Source of the DNA: Burkholderiaceae bacterium
GTDB lineage: Bacteria > Pseudomonadota > Gammaproteobacteria > Burkholderiales > Burkholderiaceae_E
Direction of reading: 5' to 3'
Assembly: GCA_027493945.1 (NCBI GenBank)
Contig: JAOSJU010000001.1
Coordinates: forward strand, 2,480,001-2,544,000
DNA length: 64,000 nt
The position numbers and the translations under genes were made by a program. The notes under the pieces were generated by a model that searched no databases, had not been told where the DNA came from, and saw only the letters and a program-made list of their open reading frames with translations. Below, piece by piece: positions 12,043 through 20,797 of the stretch (its first letter is position 1; every line of letters starts with the position of its first letter).

Positions 12043-12851
12043 GCGCGCGCCGGCCGCTGGTGCGGGTTTCGCACGCCGGTGCGGTGGCCACGCTGACGCT
12101 GGCGCGGCCGGCGATGCGCAACGCGCTGGTGCCCGACCTGCTGCTCGACCTGTGCGTGGCGCTCGAGGAGACCGCGCGACGCAGCGACACGCGCGCGGTG
12201 ATCCTTGCCGCCGACGGCGACGCGTTCTCCATCGGCGGCGACATGCGCCGCTTCGCCCGCGAGATGAAGGGCGGCGCGCTCGAAACCTACGCGGCCGAGC
12301 TGGTCGGGTTGCTGAACCAGTCGATCCTGTCGATGCTCAGGCTGCCGCAGCCGGTGGTCGCGGCGATGCACGGCCTGGTCACCGGCGGCTCGATCGGCCT
12401 GGTGCTGGCCAGCGACGTCGTCATCGCGGCCGAAGACGCAGCCTTCAAGGCGCACTACGCGAGCGCCGGGTTCACCCCCGACGGCGGCTGGACCGCGCTG
12501 CTGCCGGCGCTGGTGGGGCGCCGGCGTGCGGCGGCCTGCGTGCTGCTGAACCGCACGGTGAGCGCGGTCGAGGCGCAGGCCTGGGGCATGGTCACGCAGC
12601 TCGCGCCCCGAGAGCAGGTGGCATCGGTGGCTCGCGAGGCGGCCCGGCGCATCGCGGCGGCACCGGTCGCGACGATGCGCGAGGGCAAGCGGCTGCTGGC
12701 CGGTGACCTCGACGCGGTCGAGCGCTCGCTCGAAGCCGAGCGGCAGCGCTTCGTCGCCGCGATCGGCGGCGCCGAGGCGCGCGAGGGCGTCGCGCGCTTC
12801 CTGCGCAGCTTCACCGGCTATCCCGACGAGGCCGTGGCGCAACGCGCCTGA
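12039..12851 (+). CDS. Enoyl-CoA hydratase/isomerase family protein
   Basis: A 270-residue crotonase-fold protein. The oxyanion-hole segments are DGDAFSIGGDM and HGLVTGGSIGLVLASDV. The residue pattern at the second catalytic position (FTPDGG) lacks the Glu of classical hydratases, as in many isomerase, hydrolase or ring-cleaving members, so the exact reaction is open. Translation is coupled to livM through GTGA. With the following CoA ligase and MaoC hydratase it suggests degradation of an imported carboxylic acid as its CoA ester. Confidence 0.85.
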   Translation: MSARRPLVRVSHAGAVATLTLARPAMRNALVPDLLLDLCVALEETARRSDTRAVILAADGDAFSIGGDMRRFAREMKGGALETYAAELVGLLNQSILSMLRLPQPVVAAMHGLVTGGSIGLVLASDVVIAAEDAAFKAHYASAGFTPDGGWTALLPALVGRRRAAACVLLNRTVSAVEAQAWGMVTQLAPREQVASVAREAARRIAAAPVATMREGKRLLAGDLDAVERSLEAERQRFVAAIGGAEAREGVARFLRSFTGYPDEAVAQRA

Positions 12852-12880
12852 CGGCAGTCGAATCGGTCAGCGAGCGAGCC

Positions 12881-14461
12881 ATGTACGTCGTCGACTGGTT
12901 GCACAAGCAGGCGCAACACCATCCGGACAAGCCCGCGCTGGTCGACAGCACCAGCGGCGAGGCGCGCAGCTACCGGCAGGTGAACGAGCGCGCCAGCCGC
13001 TTCGCCGAACTGCTCGTCGCGCGCTGGCGGCTGGCGCCGGGCGCCAGAGTGGCGGTGCTCGCCGGCAACTCGGCCGACTACCTCGAGATGCTCTACGGCT
13101 GCGCGAAGGCGGGCGTGGTCATGGTCTGCCTGAACTGGCGGCTGCCGGCCGGCGAACTGGCGCCGATCGTCGACGATGCGCAGCCGTCGGCCTTCGTCTG
13201 CGGCGAGGAGTTTCTCGCGGTGGCCGCGACCGTGCTCGCGGGACGCGCGCCGCTGCCGGGCCTGGTCGTGCGCGGCGCGCCGGGTGCGAAGGAGGCGCGT
13301 CCGGCCCCGGGCACGCCGCCGGGGCGGCATCGCGAGCTGTCGGCCTGGCCCGACTACGAAGCGGCGCTCGAATCCTCCAGCGGTTGCATCGTCGAGATGC
13401 CGTGCAGGCCGATGGACGAGGCCTGGTACCTGCTCTACACCTCGGGCACCACCGGCAAGCCGAAGGGCGTGATCCAGACTTACGGCATGGCGTTCTTCAA
13501 CGCGGTGCACGCGATGCTCGCCACGAAGCTCTCGGGCGACGACGTGCTGCTGGCCGCGCTGCCGTTCTTCCACACCGGCGGCCTGAACCTGTATGCGAAC
13601 CCGATCCTGTTCGCGGGCGGCACGGTGGTGGTGATGCGCCAGTTCGACGCCGGCGAGGCGCTGCGCTGGCTCGAGACCGGGATCACGCAGTTCCTCGGCG
13701 TGCCGGCGGTCTACCTGTTCATTGCCCAGCATCCACGGTTTGCCGACGCGCGCTTCGCGAAGATGCGCCACTGGTCGGCGGGCGGCTCGCCGATGCCGCT
13801 GGCGCTGCTGGAGACCTGGGCGAAGAAGGGCGTCACGATCTGCTTCGGCTTCGGCATGACCGAGACCGGGCCCACGGTGTTCATTCCCGACGAGGCGACC
13901 GCGCGCGCCAAGCCGGGCAGCGTCGGCAAGCCGGTGGGCACGATGCTCACCCGCGTGGTCGACGCGCAGGGCCGCGACTGCGCGCCCAACGAGCGCGGCG
14001 AGCTGCTGGTCAAGGGCCCGGGCGTCACGCCGGGCTACTGGAACAACGCCGGGGCGACGCGGGCGGCGATCCGCGACGGCTGGCTGCACACCGGCGACGT
14101 CGCGTACTTCGACGACGACGGCGACTACTGGATCGTCGACCGGCTGAAGGACATGTTCATTTCGGGCGGCGAGAACGTCTATCCGGCCGAGATCGAGAAC
14201 CTGCTGTACCGGATGCCGGGCGTGGCTGAATCCGCGGTGATCGGCGTGCCCGATCCGAAGTGGGTCGAGGTCGGCCTCGCGGTGATCGTGCTCGAGCCGG
14301 GCGCATGGCTCGACGAGGCCTCGGTGCAGGCGTATTGCCGCGAGCGGCTGGCGGGATACAAGGTGCCGCGGCACGTGCGCTTCATCGACGCGCTGCCGCG
14401 AACGCCGGCCGGAAAGGTCGAGAAGCCGGCGCTGCGGCAGCGCTACGCGGGGGCGACCTGA
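12881..14461 (+). CDS. Acyl-CoA synthetase (AMP-forming), fatty/aromatic acid type
   Basis: A 526-residue ANL-superfamily ligase that would activate a carboxylate to its CoA thioester through an acyl-AMP. The P-loop motif YTSGTTGKPKGV, the FGMTETGP motif, the hinge WLHTGDVAYFDDDGDYWIVDR and the C-terminal lysine in TPAGKVEKP are present, so the enzyme should be active. It is 30 bp after the hydratase gene, and its stop overlaps the ATG of the MaoC gene by one base. The chain length or aromatic preference cannot be read from sequence alone. Confidence 0.9.
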   Translation: MYVVDWLHKQAQHHPDKPALVDSTSGEARSYRQVNERASRFAELLVARWRLAPGARVAVLAGNSADYLEMLYGCAKAGVVMVCLNWRLPAGELAPIVDDAQPSAFVCGEEFLAVAATVLAGRAPLPGLVVRGAPGAKEARPAPGTPPGRHRELSAWPDYEAALESSSGCIVEMPCRPMDEAWYLLYTSGTTGKPKGVIQTYGMAFFNAVHAMLATKLSGDDVLLAALPFFHTGGLNLYANPILFAGGTVVVMRQFDAGEALRWLETGITQFLGVPAVYLFIAQHPRFADARFAKMRHWSAGGSPMPLALLETWAKKGVTICFGFGMTETGPTVFIPDEATARAKPGSVGKPVGTMLTRVVDAQGRDCAPNERGELLVKGPGVTPGYWNNAGATRAAIRDGWLHTGDVAYFDDDGDYWIVDRLKDMFISGGENVYPAEIENLLYRMPGVAESAVIGVPDPKWVEVGLAVIVLEPGAWLDEASVQAYCRERLAGYKVPRHVRFIDALPRTPAGKVEKPALRQRYAGAT

Positions 14462-15384
14462 TGCGCGTGGTCACCCAGCGCGACTTCGACCGCTTCGCGG
14501 CGCTGTCGCACGACGACAACCCGATTCATTGCGACGCGGCGTTCGCGCGCGGCACGCACTTCGGCGCCACCGTCGCGCACGGGATGTTCCTCTACGGGCT
14601 GATCTGCGGCGCGCTCACGCATCGCCTCGCGACTCCCCGGTGGCCGGTCGCGCAGACGCTGATGTTTCCGGCGCCGACGTTCGCCGGCGACCCGGTCACC
14701 GTGCGGCTGGGCGCGCGCGAATCCGGGCAGGCGTTCGACGTGGGCATCGCGGTCGAGCGCGACGGGCGGATGACCGACACTGCGATCGGGGAAGCCATCG
14801 TGATGCGCGCCGGAGAGGCGGACGCTCGCGCCGGCGGATCGGTGAGCGACGACGGCGAACCCGACACCTTGCCGCTGGGAACGGGGCCCGACACCGTTCG
14901 GCTGGCCGAACGCGCCGGCTCGATCGAACCGGCCGCGCTCGCGGCGCGCGACGCCCCGCAAGCGTCGCTGTTCGGCCTGGAGCCCGGCCAACGCGCGAAG
15001 GCGGCGCGACGCTTCGACGCCGGCGACCTCGACGAGTACGCGAACCTGTGCGGCGACGCCAACCCGCTGGTCGTCGATACGGCCGCGGCGCGCCGCGCCG
15101 GGTTGCCTGCGCGCGTGGTTCCGGGGCCGCTGCTCGCGGGCATGTTCTCCGACCTGCTCGGCACGAGGCTGCCCGGGCGCGGCACCGGATGGATGAAGCA
15201 GTCGCTGCGCTTCCCGAAGCCAGCGCATCCCGGCCAGTCGCTGCACGCGATGGTCGAGGTCGTGCGGGTGCGTCCCGACAAGCAGCTGGTGAACCTGCGC
15301 AGCACGGTGCGCGATGTCGGCGGCGCCTTGCTGGTCGACGGCGAGGCGCTGGTGCTGGTGCGCAACCTCGAGGAGCGACGATGA
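14461..15384 (+). CDS. MaoC-like hydratase, double hot-dog
   Basis: A 307-residue protein with two hot-dog domains. Both show the R-specific hydratase pattern: residues 1-130 contain DDNPIHCDAAFARGTHFGATVAHG, and residues 180-300 contain GDANPLVVDTAAARRAGLPA followed by VVPGPLLAGM. The Asp/His pair in the first domain (D..N..H) is the hydratase catalytic motif; the second domain lacks the histidine, so one active site is expected. Function: probably hydration of an enoyl-CoA intermediate in the same catabolic pathway. Confidence 0.85.
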   Translation: MRVVTQRDFDRFAALSHDDNPIHCDAAFARGTHFGATVAHGMFLYGLICGALTHRLATPRWPVAQTLMFPAPTFAGDPVTVRLGARESGQAFDVGIAVERDGRMTDTAIGEAIVMRAGEADARAGGSVSDDGEPDTLPLGTGPDTVRLAERAGSIEPAALAARDAPQASLFGLEPGQRAKAARRFDAGDLDEYANLCGDANPLVVDTAAARRAGLPARVVPGPLLAGMFSDLLGTRLPGRGTGWMKQSLRFPKPAHPGQSLHAMVEVVRVRPDKQLVNLRSTVRDVGGALLVDGEALVLVRNLEERR

Positions 15385-16180
15385 GCGCGCCTTCCACCGC
15401 GACACAGCCGGCCATCTTCTACGGCCACGGCAGCCCGATGAACACGCTCGAGCCGAACCGGCCACCGAGGCGTGGCGGCGCAGCGGCGCCGCAGGCCCGC
15501 GGCCGCGCGCGATCCTCGCGATCTCGGCGCACTGGTACGTCGGCGAAACCGCGGTGACCGCGATGGCCCGCCCGCGCACGATCCACGACTTCTACGGGTT
15601 CCCCGCCGCGCTGCATGCCTTCGACTATCCGGCGCCGGGCGATCCCGCACTGGCCGAGCGGGTGCGCGCGTTGCTGGCGCCGCTGCCGGTGCGCGCCGAC
15701 CACGACTGGGGCCTGGACCACGGCACCTGGTCGGTGCTGGCGCACGTCTACCCGGATGCCGACGTGCCGGTGGTCCAGCTGAGCCTGGATGCGCGGCGCG
15801 ACGCGGCGTTCCACCATGAACTGGGCCGCAGGCTCGGCGTGCTTCGCGACGAGGGCGTGCGGATCGTCGGCAGCGGCAACGCGGTGCACCACCTCGGGCT
15901 ACTGGCGCGCCGCGCCGACGCGCCGCCGCACGACTGGGCGCTCGCGTTCGAGGCGCGGGTGCGCGACTGCGTGCTGCGCGACGACGTCGCGCCGCTGATT
16001 AACTACGAGGGATTCGGCGAGGCGGCGCGGCTCGCGGTGCCTACGCCGGAGCACTACCTGCCGATGCTGGTCGTTCTCGGCGCGCGCCGCCCGGACGACC
16101 GGGCGGCGATCCTGACCGAAGGGATCGAGCTGGGCTCGATCGGGATGCTGTCGTTCGCGCTGGATCGGGCCGCGGCCTGA
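15381..16180 (+). CDS. Class III extradiol ring-cleavage dioxygenase, DODA/YgiD-like (frameshifted)
   Basis: About 266 residues after inserting one base near 15463. The N-terminus [17 protein letters not shown] is the YgiD/4,5-DOPA dioxygenase start with its GHGSP metal-site histidine. Downstream are ILAISAHWY, the [24 protein letters not shown] segment and [10 protein letters not shown], all conserved in LigB-fold dioxygenases. The ATG at 15381 overlaps the MaoC stop. Relatives cleave catecholic compounds using Fe(II) or Zn; here it may open an aromatic ring in the upstream acid-degradation pathway, which is inference from gene order. Confidence 0.82.
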
Positions 16181-16189
16181 GGGGCACGC

Positions 16190-16381
16190 GGCACCCGCTG
16201 CAGGTCGGGCACTTTCGCGTCGGGGCGCGGATACCCGACCGGCATCACCCGCACCGCCTTCTCGTTCGTGCCGCGGCCGAGCAACTCGCGCGGGAAGCTT
16301 ATCGGGTTCGGCGTGTGCGTGAGCGTGACGAGCCCCATCATGTGGATCGCGGCGACGAACAGCCCCGCGGCGATCCGACGG
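16190..16381 (-). pseudogene. 3' fragment of a nitroreductase gene
   Basis: The reverse strand reads [35 protein letters not shown] and then [18 protein letters not shown]. This matches the C-terminal third of a nitroreductase-family flavoprotein, where the helix [18 protein letters not shown] and VGYPxxDAxVPDL are conserved. There is no start; a stop lies just upstream in frame, and the C-terminus runs into the end of the dioxygenase gene, so both ends are lost. It marks a rearrangement scar immediately before the hydroxylamine oxidation cluster. Confidence 0.7.
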
Positions 16382-16459
16382 TCTCATTTCCACCCCGTGC
16401 GCGGCATCAATGGCACCACGATCCACGGTCCGCCCGGCACTTTACGTCGCGATGCGGGC

Positions 16460-16473
16460 GGACAAACATGTCC
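16460..16473. promoter_or_regulatory. Perfect palindrome GGACA-AACA-TGTCC upstream of haoA
   Basis: A 14-bp inverted repeat with five-base arms and a four-base spacer, ending 81 bp before the haoA start. The spacing is that of a typical dimeric regulator site and also of the copper boxes described at 24983, 34418 and 36679, but the arm bases differ. No cognate regulator can be named; significance is untested. Confidence 0.35.
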
Positions 16474-16554
16474 TTGTCGTGCGCAGGCCCGACGCGAGAG
16501 CGGCGCGCGACACGGGCGTTCGAATGCCGTGGCCGACCGGTGTGGGAGATCGAC

Positions 16555-18282
16555 ATGCATCCAGTTCACTGTCGCAGGCGCCTGCAGCAGTTGCTGCGGG
16601 CGTTCGTGTTCGTCTTCGGCGCGATGTTCGCCGCCGCTGCGGCGGCCGACATTCCGAAGGAACTCTACGAGGGCCTCGGAATCCGGCCCGACGCGGCGCC
16701 GAAGGAGTTGTACGACGCACTCGTCAAGCGCTATCGGGATCCGGCCCAGGGGGCCGGCAAAGGCAAGTTCGCCGACCTGTGGCAACCGATTCCATTCAGC
16801 AAGTACTTCGATCCGCAAAGCTTTTACGAGCCGCCGGGCACGGTGGCCGAGATCGCGGGACGCAAGGATTGCATCGACTGCCATGAAAAGGAATCGCCCG
16901 GCTGGGTGCATCAATGGCGGCAGAGCGCGCACGCCAATCTGGCCAGGATCCGCGCGTTGAAGCCATCGGATGCGCGCTACTACCAGAAGGCGAAACTGGA
17001 AGAGGTCGAGCGCAATCTGCGCTCGCTCGGCAAGCTCGCCGCGAACGCCAGCCTGAAGGAGGTCGGCTGCATCGACTGTCACGTCGACATCAATCGCGCC
17101 ACCAAGGCAGATCACCGCAAGGATCTGCGCATGCCCACCGCCGATGTCTGCGCGGCCTGCCACCTGACCGAGTTCGCCGAACGCGAAAGCGAGCGCGACA
17201 CCGCCGTGTGGCCCCAGGGCGTCGAGAGAACCAAGGGGCGGCCGTCGCACGCGCTGGACTACCAGGACAACGTGGAGACGGGGATCTGGGCCGGCATGCC
17301 GCAAAGGGAGATCGCCGAGGGTTGTACCGCGTGCCACATGAACCAGAACAAGTGCGACACGTGCCATACGCGGCATTCGTTCTCGCTTGTCGAAGCGCGC
17401 AAGCCCGAAGCCTGTGGCACCTGTCACAGCGGCATCGACCACAACAACATCGAGGCCTATCTGCTCTCCAAGCACGGTACCCAGTACACGATGCTCGGCT
17501 CGGGCTGGAACTGGAACGTGCCGCTGAAGGATGCGATCGCCAAGGGCGGGCAGACCGCGCCCACCTGCCAGAGCTGCCACATGGAGTACGACGGCAAGTA
17601 CGGCCACAACGTGGTGCGCAAGGTGCGCTGGGCGAACTATCCGCTCGTGCCGGGCATCGCCGAGGCGGTCGTCAACTCCGAATGGTCGAAGCGCCGGCTC
17701 GACGCGTGGGTGAAGACCTGCACGCAGTGCCATTCCGAACGGTTCGCGCGCGCGTACCTCGACCTGATGGACAAGGCGACGCTGCAGGGTCTCGAGAAGG
17801 TCAAGGAAGCCCAGGCCGTCGTGAGCAAGCTGCACGCGGACGGCCTGCTGCCTGGACAGAAGACCAACCGTCCGGCGCCACCGGCGCCGGAGAAGGATGC
17901 GCCGATGGAGTTCTTCCAGCTCATGTGGAGCAAGGGAAACAACCCGTCGAACATCGAGTTCGAAGCGAAGGCGATGGGTGAGAACGACCTGCCGAAGCTG
18001 TTCGTGGGCGTCGCCCACGTCAATCCGGGCGGATGGACCTACACGGAGGGATGGGAGCCGCTGATCCGCACCTACTCGAAGATCATGGACTTCGACACCC
18101 AGGTGCGGGAGCGTGCGGCGACGGCAAAGCCGAAGACTTCGAGTCTCGGGTCGCGCACGGCTCTGGCGCTGCTCGCCCCGGCCGGAGCCGACAGGATCTG
18201 GTTCGCAGGATTGGGTGGTGCGTTGGTGCTGGGCGGTGGTGCACTGATCTGGCGTTCTCGCCGTGGGCGCGACGACAACTAG
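16555..18282 (+). CDS. haoA: Hydroxylamine dehydrogenase (octaheme HAO)
   Basis: A 575-residue periplasmic octaheme c-type cytochrome. Eight CxxCH motifs start at residues 106, 172, 199, 257, 267, 287, 338 and 389. The segment [11 protein letters not shown] carries Tyr496, equivalent to Tyr467 of Nitrosomonas HAO, which cross-links to the P460 heme of the neighbouring subunit; its presence separates true oxidizing HAO from reductive octaheme relatives. Signal peptide: residues 1-31. A C-terminal hydrophobic helix at about 545-565 with a basic tail is also as in nitrifier HAO. The sequence is colinear throughout with Nitrosomonas HAO as I remember it, including KRYxDPAxGAGKG and RMPTAD. Reaction: hydroxylamine to NO or nitrite, with electrons passed to c554. 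First gene of haoA-haoB-cycA-cycB. Confidence 0.95.
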   Translation: MHPVHCRRRLQQLLRAFVFVFGAMFAAAAAADIPKELYEGLGIRPDAAPKELYDALVKRYRDPAQGAGKGKFADLWQPIPFSKYFDPQSFYEPPGTVAEIAGRKDCIDCHEKESPGWVHQWRQSAHANLARIRALKPSDARYYQKAKLEEVERNLRSLGKLAANASLKEVGCIDCHVDINRATKADHRKDLRMPTADVCAACHLTEFAERESERDTAVWPQGVERTKGRPSHALDYQDNVETGIWAGMPQREIAEGCTACHMNQNKCDTCHTRHSFSLVEARKPEACGTCHSGIDHNNIEAYLLSKHGTQYTMLGSGWNWNVPLKDAIAKGGQTAPTCQSCHMEYDGKYGHNVVRKVRWANYPLVPGIAEAVVNSEWSKRRLDAWVKTCTQCHSERFARAYLDLMDKATLQGLEKVKEAQAVVSKLHADGLLPGQKTNRPAPPAPEKDAPMEFFQLMWSKGNNPSNIEFEAKAMGENDLPKLFVGVAHVNPGGWTYTEGWEPLIRTYSKIMDFDTQVRERAATAKPKTSSLGSRTALALLAPAGADRIWFAGLGGALVLGGGALIWRSRRGRDDN

Positions 18283-19333
18283 GCGATCGCCCGGATCGGT
18301 TCGGGCCCCTGCCGGTCGCCGCCGCGGGGCGATCGCGGCGGGCTGATCCTCGCCGTGGCCGGGTTCGCGATGTGGGGGCCTGCTCGCGGCGGGGCTGGCG
18401 CATCTGCCGCAGGTGCCATACCGCTACCAGGTCGTTGCCGAAGGCGAGGCCGCGAGTTTTCGGGAACTCGACCTCGCGGACAACCCCGGGCTGCCCGTAC
18501 GGAAGATCGAACTCAGGACCGATGGCGCGGAACGAGCGGCGGCGCTCGGCTACATGGCGGCCGTGCCGGGCGAAGCTCCGGTGTTGTTGGGCTGGGAGAA
18601 CCGCACCGCCGAGCCGATGATGGCCTTCGACACGCGGGCCGCCGATGTGGCGTCGCTGGCCCGCGCGGTGGCCAGACATGCTCCCGCAGGAGCCACCGTA
18701 CTGTCCTGGTGGGACACGTCGCGCCAACTCGGCTTGCTCGCCCGGGTGGCGGTCGTGAACGACACGAATCTGGCACGGCCGTTGCTGCTGCCGGCGCAGT
18801 GGCGCGGCGCGCACAGCGTGATCGAGAGCGCCGAGGAGCAGTTCTGGCAGGTCGCGTCCGACGGCGAAGGCGCCGCGCGCTTCGCGCGCTACGTGGATGC
18901 GCTCGTCTCCACGGAGTCGGACGGTCTGGCGGCGCTGCGCGCGATGGCGGGCCCCGGCGACGCATATCTGATCGTGCAGATCGCCGACGCCTACCGCGCG
19001 GGCATGCTGCGGCCCGATCGGCTGGGGATCGGCTATCGCGATTTCCCGCGCGGCTCCGGGTTGCACGGCACGATCGCGAGCGTCAAGGCCTGGCTCCGGG
19101 AACAGGGCCACGAATCGTACGCGATCGACGCGCGCGACCCGGCAGTCCTGCGCGTCTTCTTCCTGACGAATCCGGAGTCGCGAAACACACTGATCGCCAG
19201 GCTGCTTCCGTTCAGCACTTCGAATCCGTTCACCCTCGACGCTCCCCGGATCGTTCACCAGCAGGGTCCGTACTGGGTCTTCAAGCTTTCCCTGCCGTCC
19301 GAGCCCGCGGGTTTGGGGCCTGCTCCATCGTGA
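18263..19333 (+). CDS. haoB: Hydroxylamine oxidation protein HaoB (two compensating frame breaks near the start)
   Basis: A protein of about 356 residues that follows haoA in ammonia oxidizers; its function is unknown. The main frame from about residue 40 ([19 protein letters not shown]) to TGA 19331-19333 is intact. The probable start is GTG 18263, overlapping the haoA end by 20 bases. From there the reading goes through RRRGAIAAG, a missing base near 18345, the membrane segment [12 protein letters not shown], and an extra G in the run at 18374-18378, then [11 protein letters not shown]. The total length is divisible by three, as two opposite indels predict. The product is a periplasmic protein with a single N-terminal membrane anchor. 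Confidence 0.83.
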
Positions 19334-19358
19334 TGCGGCAATGAGGAGGTGATTCCCG

Positions 19359-20084
19359 GTGACGCAGATGCATCCGGTTTCGCGCGTGGCGCGCATCGCA
19401 GCCCTGGCACTGCTCCTGTTGGCGTGGGCGACGGTCGCGCCGGCCGCCGAGCCGCGCTACGAGGGGTTCAAGAAGTGCGCTTCATGCCACAAGAGCCAGA
19501 GCCAGTCGTGGAGGAAGACCGGCCACGCCAAGGCGCTCGCGCTGCTCGAGCCGGGTGCGCGCTCCGAAGCCAAGCGCCGGGCGAAACTCGATCCGGGAAA
19601 GGATTACTCGAAGGACAAGGATTGCCTCGGCTGCCACGTGACCGGGCTCGGAAAGGACGGCGGGTATGACCCGGCAGATCCCGGGATCTATCTCGTCGGG
19701 GTCAGCTGCGAGTCGTGCCATGGGCCCGGCGGGCGCTACCAGGGTCTGCATCGCGAGGCTGCCGAGCGCTTCGACAAGAACAAGCTGACCACGCCTCGGC
19801 AGGCTTTGGCGGACGCCGGGCAGGACTTCGGATTCGTCGAGCGCTGCAACGCCTGCCATCTGAACTATCGCGGTTCGCCGTGGAAGGGCGCGCGGGCGCC
19901 CTACAACCCCTTTGCGCCCGAACTCGATGCGAAATACCGGTTCGAATTCGACAAGGCGGTGCGTGACGTCAAGGCGATGCACGAACATTTCCGGCTCGAG
20001 GGCGCGTTCACCGGGCCGCCGTTGCCGCCGTTTCACGACGAGTTGCAGGCGAAGGCCAGACCGATCGGCAAGGACGACCGGTAG
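19359..20084 (+). CDS. cycA: Tetraheme cytochrome c554
   Basis: A 241-residue periplasmic tetraheme cytochrome, the physiological electron acceptor of HAO in nitrifiers. CxxCH motifs begin at residues 40, 89, 117 and 163, with the spacing and surrounding residues (EGFKKCASCHKSQ, SCESCHGPGGRY, ERCNACHLNY) of c554. Residues 1-30 form a signal peptide ending APAA. GAGGAGGT at 19343-19350 is correctly spaced for GTG 19359 and too far from ATG 19368, so GTG is the start. The stop is two bases before the cycB ATG. The NO-reductase activity shown in vitro for Nitrosomonas c554 may also apply. Confidence 0.93.
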   Translation: MTQMHPVSRVARIAALALLLLAWATVAPAAEPRYEGFKKCASCHKSQSQSWRKTGHAKALALLEPGARSEAKRRAKLDPGKDYSKDKDCLGCHVTGLGKDGGYDPADPGIYLVGVSCESCHGPGGRYQGLHREAAERFDKNKLTTPRQALADAGQDFGFVERCNACHLNYRGSPWKGARAPYNPFAPELDAKYRFEFDKAVRDVKAMHEHFRLEGAFTGPPLPPFHDELQAKARPIGKDDR

Positions 20085-20086
20085 CG

Positions 20087-20662
20087 ATGCGCGGCTGGCT
20101 CGCCAAGGGTTGTCTGTCGGCGACGCTCCTCGGCGCGGCGATCGGGCTCGCGGTCGCCGTTGTGGCCGTCGGAGGCGAAGCGGCGCTGTCGACCCGGGCG
20201 TTCTGCACCAGTTGTCACTCCATGACCTACCCGGCGAAGGAGCTCGCCAAATCCGCTCACTACGGTCGCTTCGGGGCCGATCCGCAGTGCAAGGACTGCC
20301 ACATTCCCCAGGGAATGGAAAACCTCCACCTCGCTGTCCGGGCGCACCTGGTCGACGGTGCGCGCGACCTGTTCCGCGAGATGACGAACGACTACTCCGA
20401 CATCGGCCGCTTCAACGAGCGCCGCCTGCAGATGGCTCACGAGGCGCGCATGCAGATGAAGCGGCTCGACAGCCTGACCTGTCGGCGCTGTCATCGCGAC
20501 CCGCGACCGGTCGCACCCGAGGGCAAGCTGGCCCACCAGCGTCTCTCGTCGGCCGGCGCCACCTGCATCGACTGTCACCAGAATCTCGTGCACAAGGCGG
20601 TGCCGGAGACCGATCTGGAGAAGAGCCTGATTGCGGGCGAGATGGTGCTGAAAGAAGACTGA
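20087..20662 (+). CDS. cycB: Tetraheme quinone-linked cytochrome cM552 (NapC/NirT family)
   Basis: A 191-residue membrane-anchored tetraheme cytochrome. An uncleaved N-terminal helix (residues about 8-30) is followed by CxxCH motifs at residues 40, 68, 132 and 160. FCTSCHSM and CKDCHIPQG are hallmarks of the NapC/NirT family. In nitrifiers this protein takes electrons from c554 and is proposed to reduce ubiquinone. Two bases separate it from cycA, completing the canonical four-gene order. A loosely palindromic GC-rich stretch follows the stop; no clear terminator with a T-run is visible. Confidence 0.92.
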   Translation: MRGWLAKGCLSATLLGAAIGLAVAVVAVGGEAALSTRAFCTSCHSMTYPAKELAKSAHYGRFGADPQCKDCHIPQGMENLHLAVRAHLVDGARDLFREMTNDYSDIGRFNERRLQMAHEARMQMKRLDSLTCRRCHRDPRPVAPEGKLAHQRLSSAGATCIDCHQNLVHKAVPETDLEKSLIAGEMVLKED

Positions 20663-20797
20663 CGGCGCGAGGCGCATCGCGGGGCGCCGGAGTGATCGCA
20701 CCGCTGGCACCATGGTGCGCGGCGCAGCTGGCTCTAGCGAAGCAGACGGAAATCACGATAAGCTGAGGCGAGGACGGCAGACCGCCGGAGCACAGTC

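Noticed and set aside
16555..18282. Octaheme nitrite or hydroxylamine reductase (reductive clade) as the identity of the multiheme gene
   Set aside because: The P460 tyrosine motif, the C-terminal helix and the haoB-cycA-cycB partners all fit oxidative HAO.
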